Assembly (NCBI GenBank): GCA_023853785.1
Contig: JAJIRX010000539.1
Span: forward strand, 1 to 21,061
Direction of reading: 5' to 3'
DNA from: Psilocybe azurescens
Lineage: Eukaryota; Basidiomycota; Agaricomycetes; Agaricales; Agrocybaceae
Length of the DNA stretch: 21,061 bases
Notes under the pieces: generated by a model
What the model saw: the letters and a program-made list of their open reading frames with translations, nothing else
Database searches by the model: none
Told to the model about the DNA's origin: nothing
Program-made: the position numbers and the translations under genes
Shown here: piece by piece, positions 6,531 through 17,623 of the stretch
Layout: each line of letters begins with the position of its first letter
Position numbering within the stretch: position 1 is the stretch's first letter

Positions 6531-9110
6531 TCAGAACTCTGCGTATCCCTCTGCCTCATCATCACCAACACGCCATGGTTCTTGCCCACCTTCCCCATCG
6601 TAGTCCTCATCATCCCTTTGTTCCCCTTCTCCTCTTCATCCTTGGAGCCACCTCCATCCTCATCCTCATCCTCGTCCTCCTCACCTTCATCAACCTCTCC
6701 CTCCTCGACAACCTCATCCACCTCCAAGGGGCGTGTCTTCATGGTACTCCGGGCGCATATGCTGGGTATAGTTATTTGTGGCTATGTGGCCAACACCGCC
6801 ACCTAGATATCGATATAAACATGTCGTGATCTACAAATCTATGATGTGTATATAAGTTATCACTGAGTTATTAACCAATAAATACTTACCTGTTGACATA
6901 GAAGTATCTCCAATCCTTGTGTTTGTTCTCTGGGTCGTACTCTGTGTCCAGCCTTGCAATGGACTTTCCTTGTAGAAGATGACTGGTCGATCCATGAGCA
7001 AACACTGCGATGAGATGTGTAGCACAAATGACTTCGGTTGGGTCCAAGAAGCCAAAGGTGCCAGGAAGACTAGCATTGACAAATGAAATGCGATCCAACC
7101 GTTCGCGCATTCCAACCAGCAGCATAACTTTCATCATTCTCAAACCATCTGATCCAGAGAACGTCCATACAATGCAACATCCCTGTCCTTGAAAGTGCCC
7201 CTTTGTGCTTGACATCAACATGGAATATTTTGAGCACGCAGCTGTATGCATAGGGATGAGCGTCCGGGTCCTGGGCCTCTTGTGCCAAGGTCATGATGTT
7301 GCAAGTGACTAGTGCTGGGGTTGATTGTATCTTGAGAGCGTCGAAGATCGTAGCTTGTGTAGTTCACTCAAAGCACACAATGAGAATAGAGGTTGTAATG
7401 TAAAATATTGACATTGTCAAGGTCGCTGTCGGAATATTCATGTTCTTGCCCATTGTACACATGTCCGAGTAACTGTGCCAGCAGGTGTTCTTTGAGACAC
7501 GGCATAAAATTCTTGATAGATATTAGACTGGTGTTGAACATAGAGTTAAGTGACATAATCATACCTCAAGCACAGGATCCCCCTCATTTTTATCGAGCCA
7601 CTGGAGAATATTTGTATGGTTGTGCTTGCTGCTGGCCATATGGTGATGTTGCTCAGGTAAAGTGGCCATCAGCGTTTCAGATTCATTGGCAGGAATGTCA
7701 ATTGCTGCTTCTGTGGACACTTTATCAGTGCCCGCAAGCTTCTTTGCCTGAGCAGCAATGCGGCATAGAATCCTTTTGTGGCATTGGTGCTGGGATATCT
7801 GTTGCTCGAAGGTGCAATTTTTATTTGTTCGTGAATAGAACCGCTTAACGTGTTTGTGTTCCAGTTCTCCCTATCAAATATAACCATCAGAATAAGAGAA
7901 TCAAGAGAGGAAAGGACATACCAGTTGAGTTGAGTAGCCATCTGAAGGTCCAAGCCACCGAATTGTTGCTACATAGTCCCCGAGAGCGTGTAATTTGTAG
8001 GTGAACAAGTTGAGCATTTTGGGAAGTGATTTTGCTGGCAGTTTCTTGCCATTGCCTGCCAGTGTTGTCAAGTGGCCCTTTTTGATCTTGTTCGCTGCTT
8101 TTCTTGTTCTTGCTGCCTCTTCGGTGGGCAACTCCTTTGTGTTGTATTGAGAACAGACATCATTTACAAAATGGCATAGTTCTTTACCCAGCCGTAGTCA
8201 TAGCCTTCAAGCCACTGAGAGTTGAGGTTGTGTGTAAGCAGAGCTTTGCATATGCGTGCCATGTGCAAAGCGTGAAGAGAGATCCTGGAGTAGGGCATCT
8301 TCCTTGCTTGGTAGAAGGCCCTCAAAGACAGGCATTGAACACTACACACAGCTGCTGTGAGATATCGTAAAAATTAACTGAAATGCCCGTACCTGCAGTA
8401 AGTCCTCATAATCCCTGGCTGCTAATTTGGTCATAGCTGATGCATTTTTAATGAATTGGTGAATCATGTTGCGTCTGAACATGGCTACTTGTCAATATCT
8501 GGTAACAACTGTAGGAGTTAGATATATATATACGCAGCCTGAAAGGAATTACTCACTGCTGATTGACTTTCTGAACACAATTCTTGCCAGCCATGTACAT
8601 AATTCATATTAAGTGCTTGAACGTTGATTTCCATATGCCCAGCTCAAACTTGTGAAGCAGGTCGGGTACAAACATTGTGAAAAAATTGAAACCAAATTTG
8701 GCCAATCGAGTTGAGAATGCATTCTAGAGTGAGACGATTCAGCATGAGGGATTGAAGGATGAGGAAGAATGTAGACATACTCGGGTGGGAGTATATGAAG
8801 CTTGTCCAAGTAAGTTTTCAACTGCCATGCTCTTGACCCCTTTGCTGTGCTCATACACCCATTTGCAACTAATATCAACCTGGTCTTGTTGCTGTTCAGT
8901 ATCCACACGTTCATGACTACGTCTCTGATGATCGACATTTGTTCCAAGTGCATTGATGTACTTCTTCTGGGTGAAACATCGGGGACATGGGCAATTTGCA
9001 AGATATTGGATAGTTGACAATAGAACCCTAAGTACAGGGTGTTAGAATGTAGCGTAAACTGATAGACATAATTATAATGCTCACTTTTCCGGATAATCAG
9101 CTGAGTACGT
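6531..9110 (-). pseudogene. Plavaka-like (CACTA-related) transposase gene, 3' part, multi-exon and decayed
   Basis: The reading below follows a basidiomycete transposase-like family that I associate with Plavaka elements. Going down the minus strand: YSADYPEK (exon 9085-9110); CPCPRCFTQKKYINALGTN (8781-9027); FTMFVPDLLHKFELGIWK (8557-8723); NASAMTKLAARDYEDLLQ (8393-8508); FTYKLHALGDYVATIRW and DGYSTQL (7922-8351); GELEHKHVKRFYSRTNKN (7565-7870); LKEHLLAQLLGHVYNGQE, then FGFLDPTEVICATHLIAVFA (6890-7511); and YLGGGVGHIATNNY plus an acidic tail ending GYAEF at TGA 6531-6533 (6531-6838). The seven gaps are GT..AG introns of 41-57 bp that restore the family's frame. Breaks: TGA for Arg at 7368-7370 and 8604-8606, and frameshifts near 6560-6620, 6815, 7130, 7300 and 8250. 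At 9110 the exon is cut by the LTR of element 2. The family assignment comes from memory of its motifs. Confidence 0.8.
9107..9110. repeat. Left target-site duplication of element 2 (imperfect)
   Basis: ACGT precedes the LTR start TGTCATACAC, and GCGT (20905-20908) follows the LTR end at 20904. The interrupted reading frame supports a target of GTACGTGAAG on the plus strand, so a 4-bp duplication with one later change fits best. Gypsy elements more often make 5 bp, so the exact length is uncertain. Confidence 0.5.
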
Positions 9111-10798
9111 TGTCATACACCAATTTTGATTGGATATGAGATTTATCTATAAGCTTAGAGCGTCTGTCTTGACTCCCCATTGCATGCAGAAGCCAGGGTT
9201 ATTATTTCGCATTTTTATCTGAAGCACATCCCTCAATATTCAACGTCAAAGCCCATTCACAGTCCACTTCAAGCTCCATTCCAACTTTCAATCTCCACTT
9301 TAACCATTTGATCAGTTACATTCCCTATCAATGATTCAATCGTCTATCTATTTCGAACCTCAAGGCTATGCACAGATTATTCTTGGACATCATTCCTATC
9401 CATTCTAGTACGCACAGCACTGCACAGCATCATATATCACCATCGTCATCAGCATTTGATCATCTACAACTATTGGTCCTTAACTGGATTCCACATATGC
9501 AGCAAATCTTTGTCTCACTCAGCAGTCTTGGTAATGGATGACTGAGCTGTGCCATGAATAGACTGGTTCTATTCATTAGCATGGTACTTGTTCGCTATTT
9601 TGGTTCCTTTTCTATTGACTGACACTTTCATATGATTGATCCTTCCTTCCTTTTGTCATTCTTGCTTATTGTACTTACTCAGCTTCGCTTCTTTCTTACT
9701 CATCTCACTTCGCTTTTCATAATCCTGCTTATACTTCTTACTCATCCTATGTTACTTACTTACTCATCCTTCTATTTTTCACTCCTAAACTCCGTCAGCT
9801 TTCAATCTATTGTATGTAGTTGATAGATGGGACTACTGGGTGTTGTTCTACAGAATGATTGGTATAGTTTGGACGCTTGATCTCTTTTAAATATTTTTCT
9901 ATGTTCTCTGGTATATAAACCATGTATTAGTATCGCTTGGAATACAAGGAAGTTACAAGCCCCAACTTTCTTCACAGCAAAGATTTCAAGTTATCAAGTA
10001 CTCAGTCCAGCACTCCAAGCACGCATTCAATCAATCTCTATCAATATTCAGCACGAAATTCAACAATCACTCCAGTTATTCAAGACGTTCATCAGAGGCT
10101 AGACTAGCCTATCCAACCACTCTCGCTCTCTCATCACAGAGAGTTTTGTCCAGTTCATTTCGATCCTACCATCCTCCAGACCCTTCATTCTTCCTCTACA
10201 TCAAGATCCTCAACTCCCCATCGCTTCTATTGCTCCAGAATATTTTTATTCTGCAATCTTGGTCTTGTTGTCATCTTCATCCATCGCCCTAGTCATCCCT
10301 CATTCACTTCACCGCTCTGTTTGATTTTTGGTTCAAGAACATCGCACAATCCTTCATCATCTATCACTCCAGGCCGCTCAAGTCATTATTCTATCAGCAG
10401 ACTTTACTTCTAGCTTTGCAGACACTGCAGACTTGCTTGAAGCGCACTAGGATCAAGACTACATTCTCACTCCTGCCCCCGTATCAATCCCTACGATTTA
10501 TCTAGTCATTTGGCCCCTCCACAGTCATCACACCTCATTCACACCGTTCTACCCCAATCAAGTCGGGTTGCTTCCTCCCAGTAAATACTCAAGGGCATTT
10601 TATATCCCCTCATCCATTCCTCCTCCTTCATACGTCCCTGCCCTCCTCAGACCACATACATCTACACAACCTAGTGGCAAAGCCAGCCCTCACTTTAACT
10701 CAACAGGGAGAGAGTCGTCTTATCTAGTCTAGACCATTCCTCTCTGGTTTGTGTTTTGGTTTTCGATTTATATATCAAATCACACACTACGTAGTTCA
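9111..10798 (+). repeat. 5' LTR of element 2
   Basis: 1688 bp, matching 19222-20904 along its full length. The coding strand is strongly pyrimidine-biased (TTC/ATC/CTC-rich), so the short open frames inside it, such as 9632-9823, are compositional. No protein is supported. A TATA box lies at 9912-9919. Confidence 0.95.
9912..9919 (+). promoter_or_regulatory. TATA box of element 2 LTR
   Basis: TATATAAA stands near the middle of the LTR and is conserved in the 3' LTR at about 20024-20031. It would place transcript starts near 9940-9950, giving a U3 of about 0.8 kb and a long R-U5. Confidence 0.55.
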
Positions 10799-10800
10799 TC

Positions 10801-10818
10801 TGGAGCCCACCAGCGAGG
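10801..10818 (+). other. Putative tRNA primer binding site of element 2
   Basis: TGGAGCCCACCAGCGAGG begins two bases after the LTR end, starting with the TGG that pairs with a tRNA CCA end. I cannot name the tRNA. It is unlike element 1, whose site matches its own LTR rather than a TGG-type tRNA site. Confidence 0.5.
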
Positions 10819-10950
10819 GAGGGTTTCTCTAGGTTCATATCCAACACTTTATCAACTTGCCAGCCTTCAAATCAATTCTATCACCTGTACTCCTTCCCCA
10901 CATCCCTCTAGCACTCTCCACCATTCCATTTCCATTTTTTTAGCTTTTGT

Positions 10951-11012
10951 TTTAGGTTTTTTCTAGGTTCTTTCTAGGTTCTTTCTAGGCTCCCTTTAGG
11001 CTCTTTCTAGGC
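10951..11012 (+). repeat. Short tandem repeats in the gag leader of element 2
   Basis: Five or six imperfect copies of an 11-12 base unit around TTTCTAGGTTC, changing to TTTCTAGGCTC, lie just upstream of the gag ATG. The rest of the leader (10819-11049) shows no gene. The function is unknown. Confidence 0.7.
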
Positions 11013-11049
11013 GACTGTATCTTGCTCTTGGTTCCGTTATTTTTCTACT

Positions 11050-13269
11050 ATGACCAATCCATCTGATTCTGCGACTCCTGCTCCTGTTTTAACTCCTGCT
11101 CCTCTTCCCACCATGGGTACAACAATTATTCAGCGCACTCCTGTCGATATGCCTGTCCCTACCGCAACTGGTGCTCCAAAGTTCTCTGGATCTTACACAG
11201 AGGTCAAGAATTTCTTAGACCAATGTGACCGTCTATTCCTTCAGTACAGTGTCACCACAGACGATGAGAAGGTCCGCTACATGTATCTTTGCTGCAATCG
11301 TCAAAGCCAGCGAAATTGTCGAAGGCCTTAGCGACTACCACACCAAGGAATGGAATGGACTCAAAGCCCAGATGCTAGCTATCTTTGATCATGATCGCAA
11401 CACCCAGAAATTCACCCTCAGTGCTTTACGAGCTTATACCTTTCAACACTCTCAGCAGCCCCTCCGATCTCTTGATGAGTTCAGGGAATATCAAAGACAA
11501 TACACTCGGATTGCTGGTTGGCTTCGCAATAACAACAAGATCTCTGGGGACGAATACAATCAATATTTCTGGCTTGGAATCAGTCCGAATTTGCGCCCAC
11601 AGCTGGAGGCCAAGCTTCTTATTCTTAACAGAGATGCAGATCCTTCAGTACCATTCCTAATGGCCGATGTTATTAAAGCTACAGAACTCATCTACAAACG
11701 CGATCGCTTTGACATGGGAGTCTTCGATAATCCTTCTGCCCAACCCTATGCATCACTCCTTCCATCTAACGACATCAAGGAAGAGAACTCCTCTTTGCTC
11801 GATGAAATCAAGCGCTACATCCAGGCCATTATTCCCAGCAATGGAGCCCACAATGTATCAGATGATCGTGCTGTTAGGCCACCGGAAGAGACTCGCAGAA
11901 TATTCAAGGACCTGGAAAAGGAAGAGATCAAAGCGCATCAGGCTGACGAAGTGGAGAATCTTATCAAAGAGATGACCAAGCTCACCATTTCCGAACCCAA
12001 CTATGCTGTCTATTATTTTCGAGCCGTAAAACTGGAACCTTCTCTGGCTGGAATGCTCGTCGCACCTGCTATCATGAACGCAACTGTACCACAACAACCT
12101 AAGCAACCCTCTAGTTTTGCACCTCCTCCACCTCAGCAAACCCAATATATGCAGCGCACGTACCTCTCTTGCTGATATGACTTGTTATGGATGTAATCAG
12201 CAAGGCCATGGCATGAACACTTGTCCAGGACTCGCAGATCTCGCTAGCAAGAAGGTCATCACTCGGGACAGCAGCAACCGCATAGTCTTTGCAGACGGAT
12301 CACGTATCTTTCGTGTTATGGGAGAATCTATAATTCAGGCAGTACAACGTCAGCGCCCTGCTCCAGCACCTATAGCCACTTCGAACCTTGCCATTTGTGA
12401 CCCTACTACGTGGAAGAGAAGTACAATGCAAACATATTCGAGGGAAGACGATGAGGATGATATTGGTTCCTATCTTGGCGACTCTGATTATATTCTTGCA
12501 GGTCCGAGTAACCACATTGTCCCAGAAAGGAAAATTCGCACAGCCAGGAAGCAAGTTTTTGATGGTGTCATCGTTCCCGAGCCAGCCTACATCAAAGCCA
12601 AACACCTTGAGGCCAAAGGGAAGATGAAGGAAAAGGAAAACACGGTTCCGTCCATTTCCATTTTGAAACGCCCCACTGCACCTGAGAAGCCGGAAATTCC
12701 TAACTCGTCCACTCCTGTCCTCATTAACCCTCCTGTTGCCCCTCCTGTCAATCAAACTGTCAATCAGCCTGTCACTGTCAAAGAAACTCCATCTGTCAAA
12801 CAACCTATTGCACCACCTGTCATTAATCCTATTGTTCCGGCGTTACCCCAGACTTCTAGACCCCACGTTTCCTTTGACCCTTCTGACGATGATCAAATCA
12901 TGGAAGACGCCACCATTAAACCCAACAAGGATAAATCACCTGCCAAGCCACGTGTTCCTGCCCAAAAGCGGATTGCCGAAGTTTCACGTGGAGTTGATCC
13001 TATGGCCATAGCTCAGCGTTGCCTTAATCGGTCTGCAGATGTCACGCTCGGCGAACTCATGGGTGTCTCCAAAGATGTCAAGAACTGTATTGGGTCCCTA
13101 ATCAAGGCAAAAACTATTTCCGTGGAAGAATTCCGCTCCAAATTCGCTTCTTACGATCCCAATATCAATATCTATACGGCCTTTACGAATATCGAACCTG
13201 AATTACCACCTGACGGCTGTTTATTTTGGACACCTTCTCCGGGCACATGCACCTCTTATTCGGATCAGC
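11050..13269 (+). pseudogene. gag: gag of element 2 (capsid, CCHC knuckle, Pro-rich tail), frameshifted
   Basis: Structural particle protein. ATG 11050 opens a Pro/Ala/Thr-rich N terminus (MTNPSDSATPAPVLTP) and then capsid-like sequence (GAPKFSGSYTEVKNFLDQCD). The frame moves by one base near 11290, then stays open to about 12170 (EFREYQRQYTRIAGWLRNNN, then NQYFWLGISPNLRPQLEAKL). A second shift near 12160 leads into CYGCNQQGHGMNTC (CX2CX4HX4C, about 12183-12224), followed by RIVFADGSRIFRVMGESI. A long Pro/Lys-rich stretch follows, including VNQTVNQPVTVKETPSVK, then a more ordered stretch (DVTLGELMGVSKDVKNCIGS) leading towards protease. I infer a gag-protease precursor. Gag is much longer than in element 1. 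Only two indels break the first 2.2 kb. Confidence 0.82.
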
Positions 13270-13722
13270 ATGACCTGCAATGGCAAGCTTCTGGAAGGCC
13301 TCCTTGATTCAGGTGCTACACAGAATATTATCAGTGAACGTGTATGGAAAGAAGTCGCGAATCTCCCTATGGACAATAAGAAGACCATCACGATGTACGA
13401 CATTCATGGTGGCCAATCTAGGATGCTTGGCTTCGTTGAACAGATCCCATTGAATGTAGGAAGTGTCCAAACTTGGGCTAATTGTTTTGTATCCGATAGG
13501 GTTAAATTCGATGTTCTGGTTGGACGACCCTGGACCCGTGACAACTTTGTTGATGTTTTGGAGCGACCTGAAGGGACATTCCTATCCTTTATGACCCTGG
13601 AGATGAAACTCATGTTCGCAAATTCCTTGCCCTCCCTGACTCTCATCCAAACTCTATGGCGTTCATCACAGAAGAAACCCCTTCCACCTCGTTTCTCGCC
13701 ACTTATGGCATTGACGTTTTAA
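13270..13722 (+). CDS. Aspartic protease domain of element 2
   Basis: Retroelement protease that cuts the precursor. The reading frame starts at ATG 13270 (MTCNGKLLEGLLDSGATQNI), with the catalytic Asp in DSG at 13306-13308. It continues with MYDIHGGQSRML and the C-terminal signature FDVLVGRPWTRDNFVDVLE (around 13508-13564), typical of gag-associated proteases in this fungal Gypsy group. The ATG is probably an internal Met of a longer gag-protease frame: the preceding gag frame overlaps it and differs by one base. After about 13600 the more sensible continuation is in another frame (GDETHVRKFLALPDSHPNSM), so the last 100 bp are likely out of frame. Confidence 0.75.
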   Translation: MTCNGKLLEGLLDSGATQNIISERVWKEVANLPMDNKKTITMYDIHGGQSRMLGFVEQIPLNVGSVQTWANCFVSDRVKFDVLVGRPWTRDNFVDVLERPEGTFLSFMTLEMKLMFANSLPSLTLIQTLWRSSQKKPLPPRFSPLMALTF

Positions 13723-15122
13723 TGAGCACCCTGATCTGGAAGAAGGGAAATTGCCGAAGACCTCAATTTGGAAGAGCGGCCGAAGAACTTCGACGATTTA
13801 CAATATCCGGAAGAGACCCCCAGTCTACCCAGCCATCTATTCTCACACATCCTAATCCTGTCCACGACTGAGTCCCATGACTCATCCCCTGACGTTCCCA
13901 TGACCTCTGACTCCAGAAAAGCGCCACCGACTTCTATGACTCGCATGACTCACTTGCGGTACCTTCACATGATTCACACGAAACGCTATCCCTGCCAGAT
14001 TCAGGGGGAATCCCATGATGCTTCACAGAACAATGAAACCGCCCAAGAAGGAAATGACGTCAATCCCTGGACGCACCCCAATTGAACATGATTGGCCAGG
14101 ACTCACAGAAGCTGATCGTGGATGGAGATCGCCCTGGCCTGAACCCACGTATGTCCGCACACATGATGATACTGAATACTCAGCCGAAGATCACTACTCG
14201 GAGCCGAGCGAACAACAAGAAGACGAAGAAGACCTGGACGAGCCTCCTCCCTTACAATCCCCAAATGGATATATTAATCACCAAACGACATTCTATTCCC
14301 TAATGCTCACATTACCGCCACAGGACTTGACGACGGTCGCTTTTGAAGACTGGACTCTCAGGGACACCACTCGACGAGCCTGCATCAATGAAACTTATAC
14401 ATTCAGAACGAGGGACGGCTTTTGTGCATTTTATTTATGGTAACATGGACAACTCTCCTGCCTCATATAACGCCAGTCCCGCTCCCCCTGAAATCATTCA
14501 TGCTCCTGCAGACCCAACATCCCCTCATCGTCACTTCCACTGAGGAGCCAATGGGTCAAAGATTCTCAACGCCTGCAGCCTCTGCTCCCTCCTCCTATCT
14601 CAATTTCCGTCACAACTCAAACAACGACCACCACCGACTCTGCCGACGCAATTAGTCTGGACGCGTCCGAAAAACGACCAGCAGATAGAAGAGTTGGGTG
14701 TGCGTCAGTCAATCAATTCGCCTGCTATCACAGAGGAATTCTCGCTCTTACGCACTCCAAGTCCGAGACTGTCCTACTTCCCCACCGATTCCCTCAACGA
14801 TGTGGAGGATCGACAGATCGGGAATGCTGTCCCTTTGCCTGTGGCACATGCACTTCCCTCTACGGATGACGTCAACATCTTGGACGTTATGGAGGTTGTT
14901 CGTGTCCTTCTTCTTAATCTGGGCCGTGTTGAAGAAGATTTCTCGGCGACAGCTGTTTTGAACGACCGTGGAGAATCGCTTCATCCTCAGGACGAAGATA
15001 GTGATATGGAATCTCCAAGTTTTCACACAGAAGAGCTTATTCTCGACACTAGCAATGTGGATTCTCCGGCAGATCCAGACAACTCTGAGGACGACTCTTA
15101 CCATGGAATGGGTGTGTATTGA
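13656..15122 (+). pseudogene. Low-complexity linker between protease and pol of element 2
   Basis: About 1.5 kb in which no conserved domain is recognisable. Open segments move between frames: FITEETPSTSFLATYGIDVL from 13656; an acidic stretch EQQEDEEDLDEPPPLQSPNG (about 14209-14265); and a final segment from about 14694 with DRQIGNAVPLPVAHALPS and an acidic end stopping at TGA 15120-15122. It is rich in Asp, Glu, Ser and Pro and probably disordered. It seems to continue the gag-protease precursor rather than encode a separate enzyme. Boundaries of the real frame cannot be fixed because of several indels. Confidence 0.45.
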
Positions 15123-15415
15123 CTGCATGGGTTAGTTAATTGTTTTTCCATATCGTTCTTTTTGGTTTACATCACGGACACTTATGTACATTATTCTCTC
15201 GACCGAAATGTCATTAAACTAACGTTTATTTATTCTCCATGTTTTTTCTTAACGTTCCCTTTGTATATATAGTTGGTTTCATCGACCGAAACGTCGCTAA
15301 ACTAACGTTTATTTATTCATCAACTTCTTTTTATTTTATCGCTGTTTTATTTTCATTCTGACTCCCTACTCTTCTCGTTCATTTATCTCATCGCTTCCAT
15401 TGTCCAGTTTCTTTC
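15123..15415 (+). other. Non-coding gap between gag-protease and pol of element 2
   Basis: 293 bp, T-rich, with no convincing frame. It holds two 37-bp direct copies, 15199-15235 and 15282-15318, differing at about three positions, and between them TATATATAG (15264-15272). A pyrimidine-rich tract follows up to ATG 15416. It might be an internal promoter or a remnant of an older insertion. Confidence 0.6.
15199..15318 (+). repeat. 37-bp direct repeat pair
   Basis: 15199-15235 and 15282-15318 share TCGACCGAAA and CTAACGTTTATTTATTC flanks around a slightly different centre; 34 of 37 positions match by eye. The copies are spaced 83 bp start to start. Confidence 0.8.
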
Positions 15416-17623
15416 ATGTCTTTTGTTTTACACTTTCAACTTCTTTTTCCTTCTCCATCCGCTTTATCTTTTTCCTCTTCCGTTTCTTCCCCCTCTGCAG
15501 TTCAAGTCCATCCATTGCTCAAGTCCATGGAAGAAAATTGCTATCCCTCTCGTCTCAACCCACTTTTGCTATCAGATCAGAATTACATTGGTCACACGCA
15601 GGACCTCCTCCTCAACCCTCACACTTATCCTCTGTTTGCTTTGCGGTGAGTTCGTTCATGGTATTACTGGAAACGGAATCCATAACATCATCGCGGCTCG
15701 ATATGTCCAGAGTGTCACCTTTCCCACTAATGCGGAAAGACGAAATCTATCTGTGTCTATCATCAACCTCGATACCTGAATCCTCAGCTTACTTTCAAAG
15801 AATGGGTGGATCCTCCGAACAACAGCCACACAGTAAACCACAGCCAAAGATAATCGGAATGTCCGATTATTCAAATCATCCTTATCCGTACATATATTCC
15901 TTCCCTTCCATATCTACCTTTATCTCTGAAATCCCATCATCCATTTCCTACACCGCGTACAAACGAGTGGATCGCAAAGTTAAACCTATCAACAAAGTCA
16001 CTCCGCGTATGCCAAAGTTATCGACGTATTCCGTCGACCCTCCTATCACTTCCTTTACTGCCTACCCGTCCTTCAGACTTCACCTATACCGCAAAATTAA
16101 CACCTGAACGTATTCAATCCATGAAAATCAACACCAACCAATTCCTATGGCCCGAAGAAGAAAAACTTTTCTCCACATCCTTCAGCTCAATGAACGTTCC
16201 TTAGCCTTTCACCAGTCAGAGCGTGGCACATTTTCTGAAGACTATTTTTCCCCTTATATTCTACCTGTCGAAGATCATGAACCATGGGTTGTACGCAATA
16301 TTCCTATTCCTCCAGGCCTTCAAGAAGACGTCACAAAGCTCTTACGTGAAAAAGTTGCAGCCGGTGTGTACGAACCAAGTCAAGCTCCTTATCGATCACC
16401 TATTTTCTGGGTCAAGAAGAAAGCGACTGGTGCTATCCGTCTTGTCCATGACCTTCAACTCCTCAACTCCATTTCTTATCGTGATGCTGGTGTACCTCCT
16501 GTTCTTGATGACTTCGTTGTTCCTTTCGCTGGTCATTCCATCTACACAGTCTTTGACTTATATTGGGGATATGGCGTAAAATTCATCCAGACAGTCGTGA
16601 TCTTACCACCTTCCAGTCACCTATTGGTCCATTACGACTCACCTCTATGCCTATGGGATATACCAATGCAGTCGCTGAATTTCAAGCCTGTACCACCTTC
16701 ATTCTACGCGATGAAATTCCTCATGTTGCCAACGTCTTCATCGATGATGTACCTATCAAAGGCCTCCTCTACGCGGTACCTGGACGCCTCAGGAAATCCA
16801 GAAACCATTCCAGAAAATCCAGGGATCCGACGCTTTGTCTGGGAACATGCTCAGGACGTTCACCGAATCATGCATCGTATGGGATGTGCTGGAGCCACGT
16901 TTTCTGGGTCTAAAACTCAGCTCGCTCAGCCTGAAGTACTTATTCTTGGACAAAATGTACACCAGAAGGTCGCCTGCCTGACGATTCCAAAGTCGAGAAG
17001 ATCATCAATTGGCCTAGACCCAAGAATATTCGTGATGTCCGTGCTTTTCTAGGACTTTGCGGAACAGTCCGCGTTTGGATCAAGAATTATTCCACACTCA
17101 TTCAGACCTCTCACCGAACTCTATCGCAAGGGCGAACCTTTTATTTGGACTGATATCCGAGAACTTGCTTTCCTAACACTCAAAGAAATTGTTATTGATC
17201 CCCTATTCTCCGTTCCATTGATTATACTTCTGAACTCCCAGTTATCCTTTCTGTCGACACTTCTCAAATTGCCGTTGGATTTATTTTATCTCAAATTGCC
17301 CCTTCTGGACGTCGTCATCCTGCTCGCTATGGTTCCATACCCATGAATCCCGAGAAGCTCGTTATAGTCAACCCAAGTTGGAGCTCTATGGTCTTTTCCG
17401 TGCTCTACGTCACTACCGTTTGCATCTTATTGGAGTCAAGAATCTTCACGTTGAAGTAGACGCCAAATACATCAAAGGCATGCTTAACGAACCTGACCTT
17501 CAACCTAACGCTTCTATGAACCGCTGGATCCAAGGCATTCTACTCTTCGACTTCACTCTCATTCATGTTAAAGCAGGCAGTCATCGTGGACCTGACGGTC
17601 TTTCCCGAGCGAGAGCCTACTGA
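15416..17623 (+). pseudogene. pol: pol of element 2, N-terminal part: pre-RT region, reverse transcriptase, RNase H
   Basis: ATG 15416 (MSFVLHFQLLFPSPSALSFS) is a likely start. The pre-RT region includes SDQNYIGHTQDLLLNPHTYP, the neighbouring-frame GITGNGIHNIIAARYVQSV, and YKRVDRKVKPINKVTP. RT starts after about 16210: ERGTFSEDYFSPYILPVEDH, GVYEPSQAPYRSPIFWVKKK, RDAGVPPVLDDFVVPFAGHS and VFDLYWGY (first Asp 16555-16557). The catalytic pair is FIDD (16737-16748) in VANVFIDDVPIKG, which I recall as usual for this fungal group instead of YMDD. RNase H runs SVDTSQIAVGFILSQIAPSG (Asp 17256-17258), KLELYGLFRALRHYRL, EVDAKYIKGMLNEPDLQPNA and GPDGLSRAR. Frames change near 15648, 16030, 16575, 16775, 16970, 17090 and 17370. 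All catalytic motifs remain visible. Confidence 0.87.

Noticed and set aside
6575..6829. Plus-strand Leu/Ser/Pro-rich frame, membrane-like
   Set aside because: It is the antisense of the acidic C-terminal tail (GAG/GAT codons) of the minus-strand transposase-like gene.
7408..7848. 146-residue plus-strand frame
   Set aside because: Antisense to exons of the Plavaka-like gene with strong motif support on the minus strand, and it spans two of its introns.
9111..10798. Reading element 2 as a copia element because of its long LTRs
   Set aside because: RT and RNase H precede integrase, which is the Gypsy order; copia has integrase before RT.
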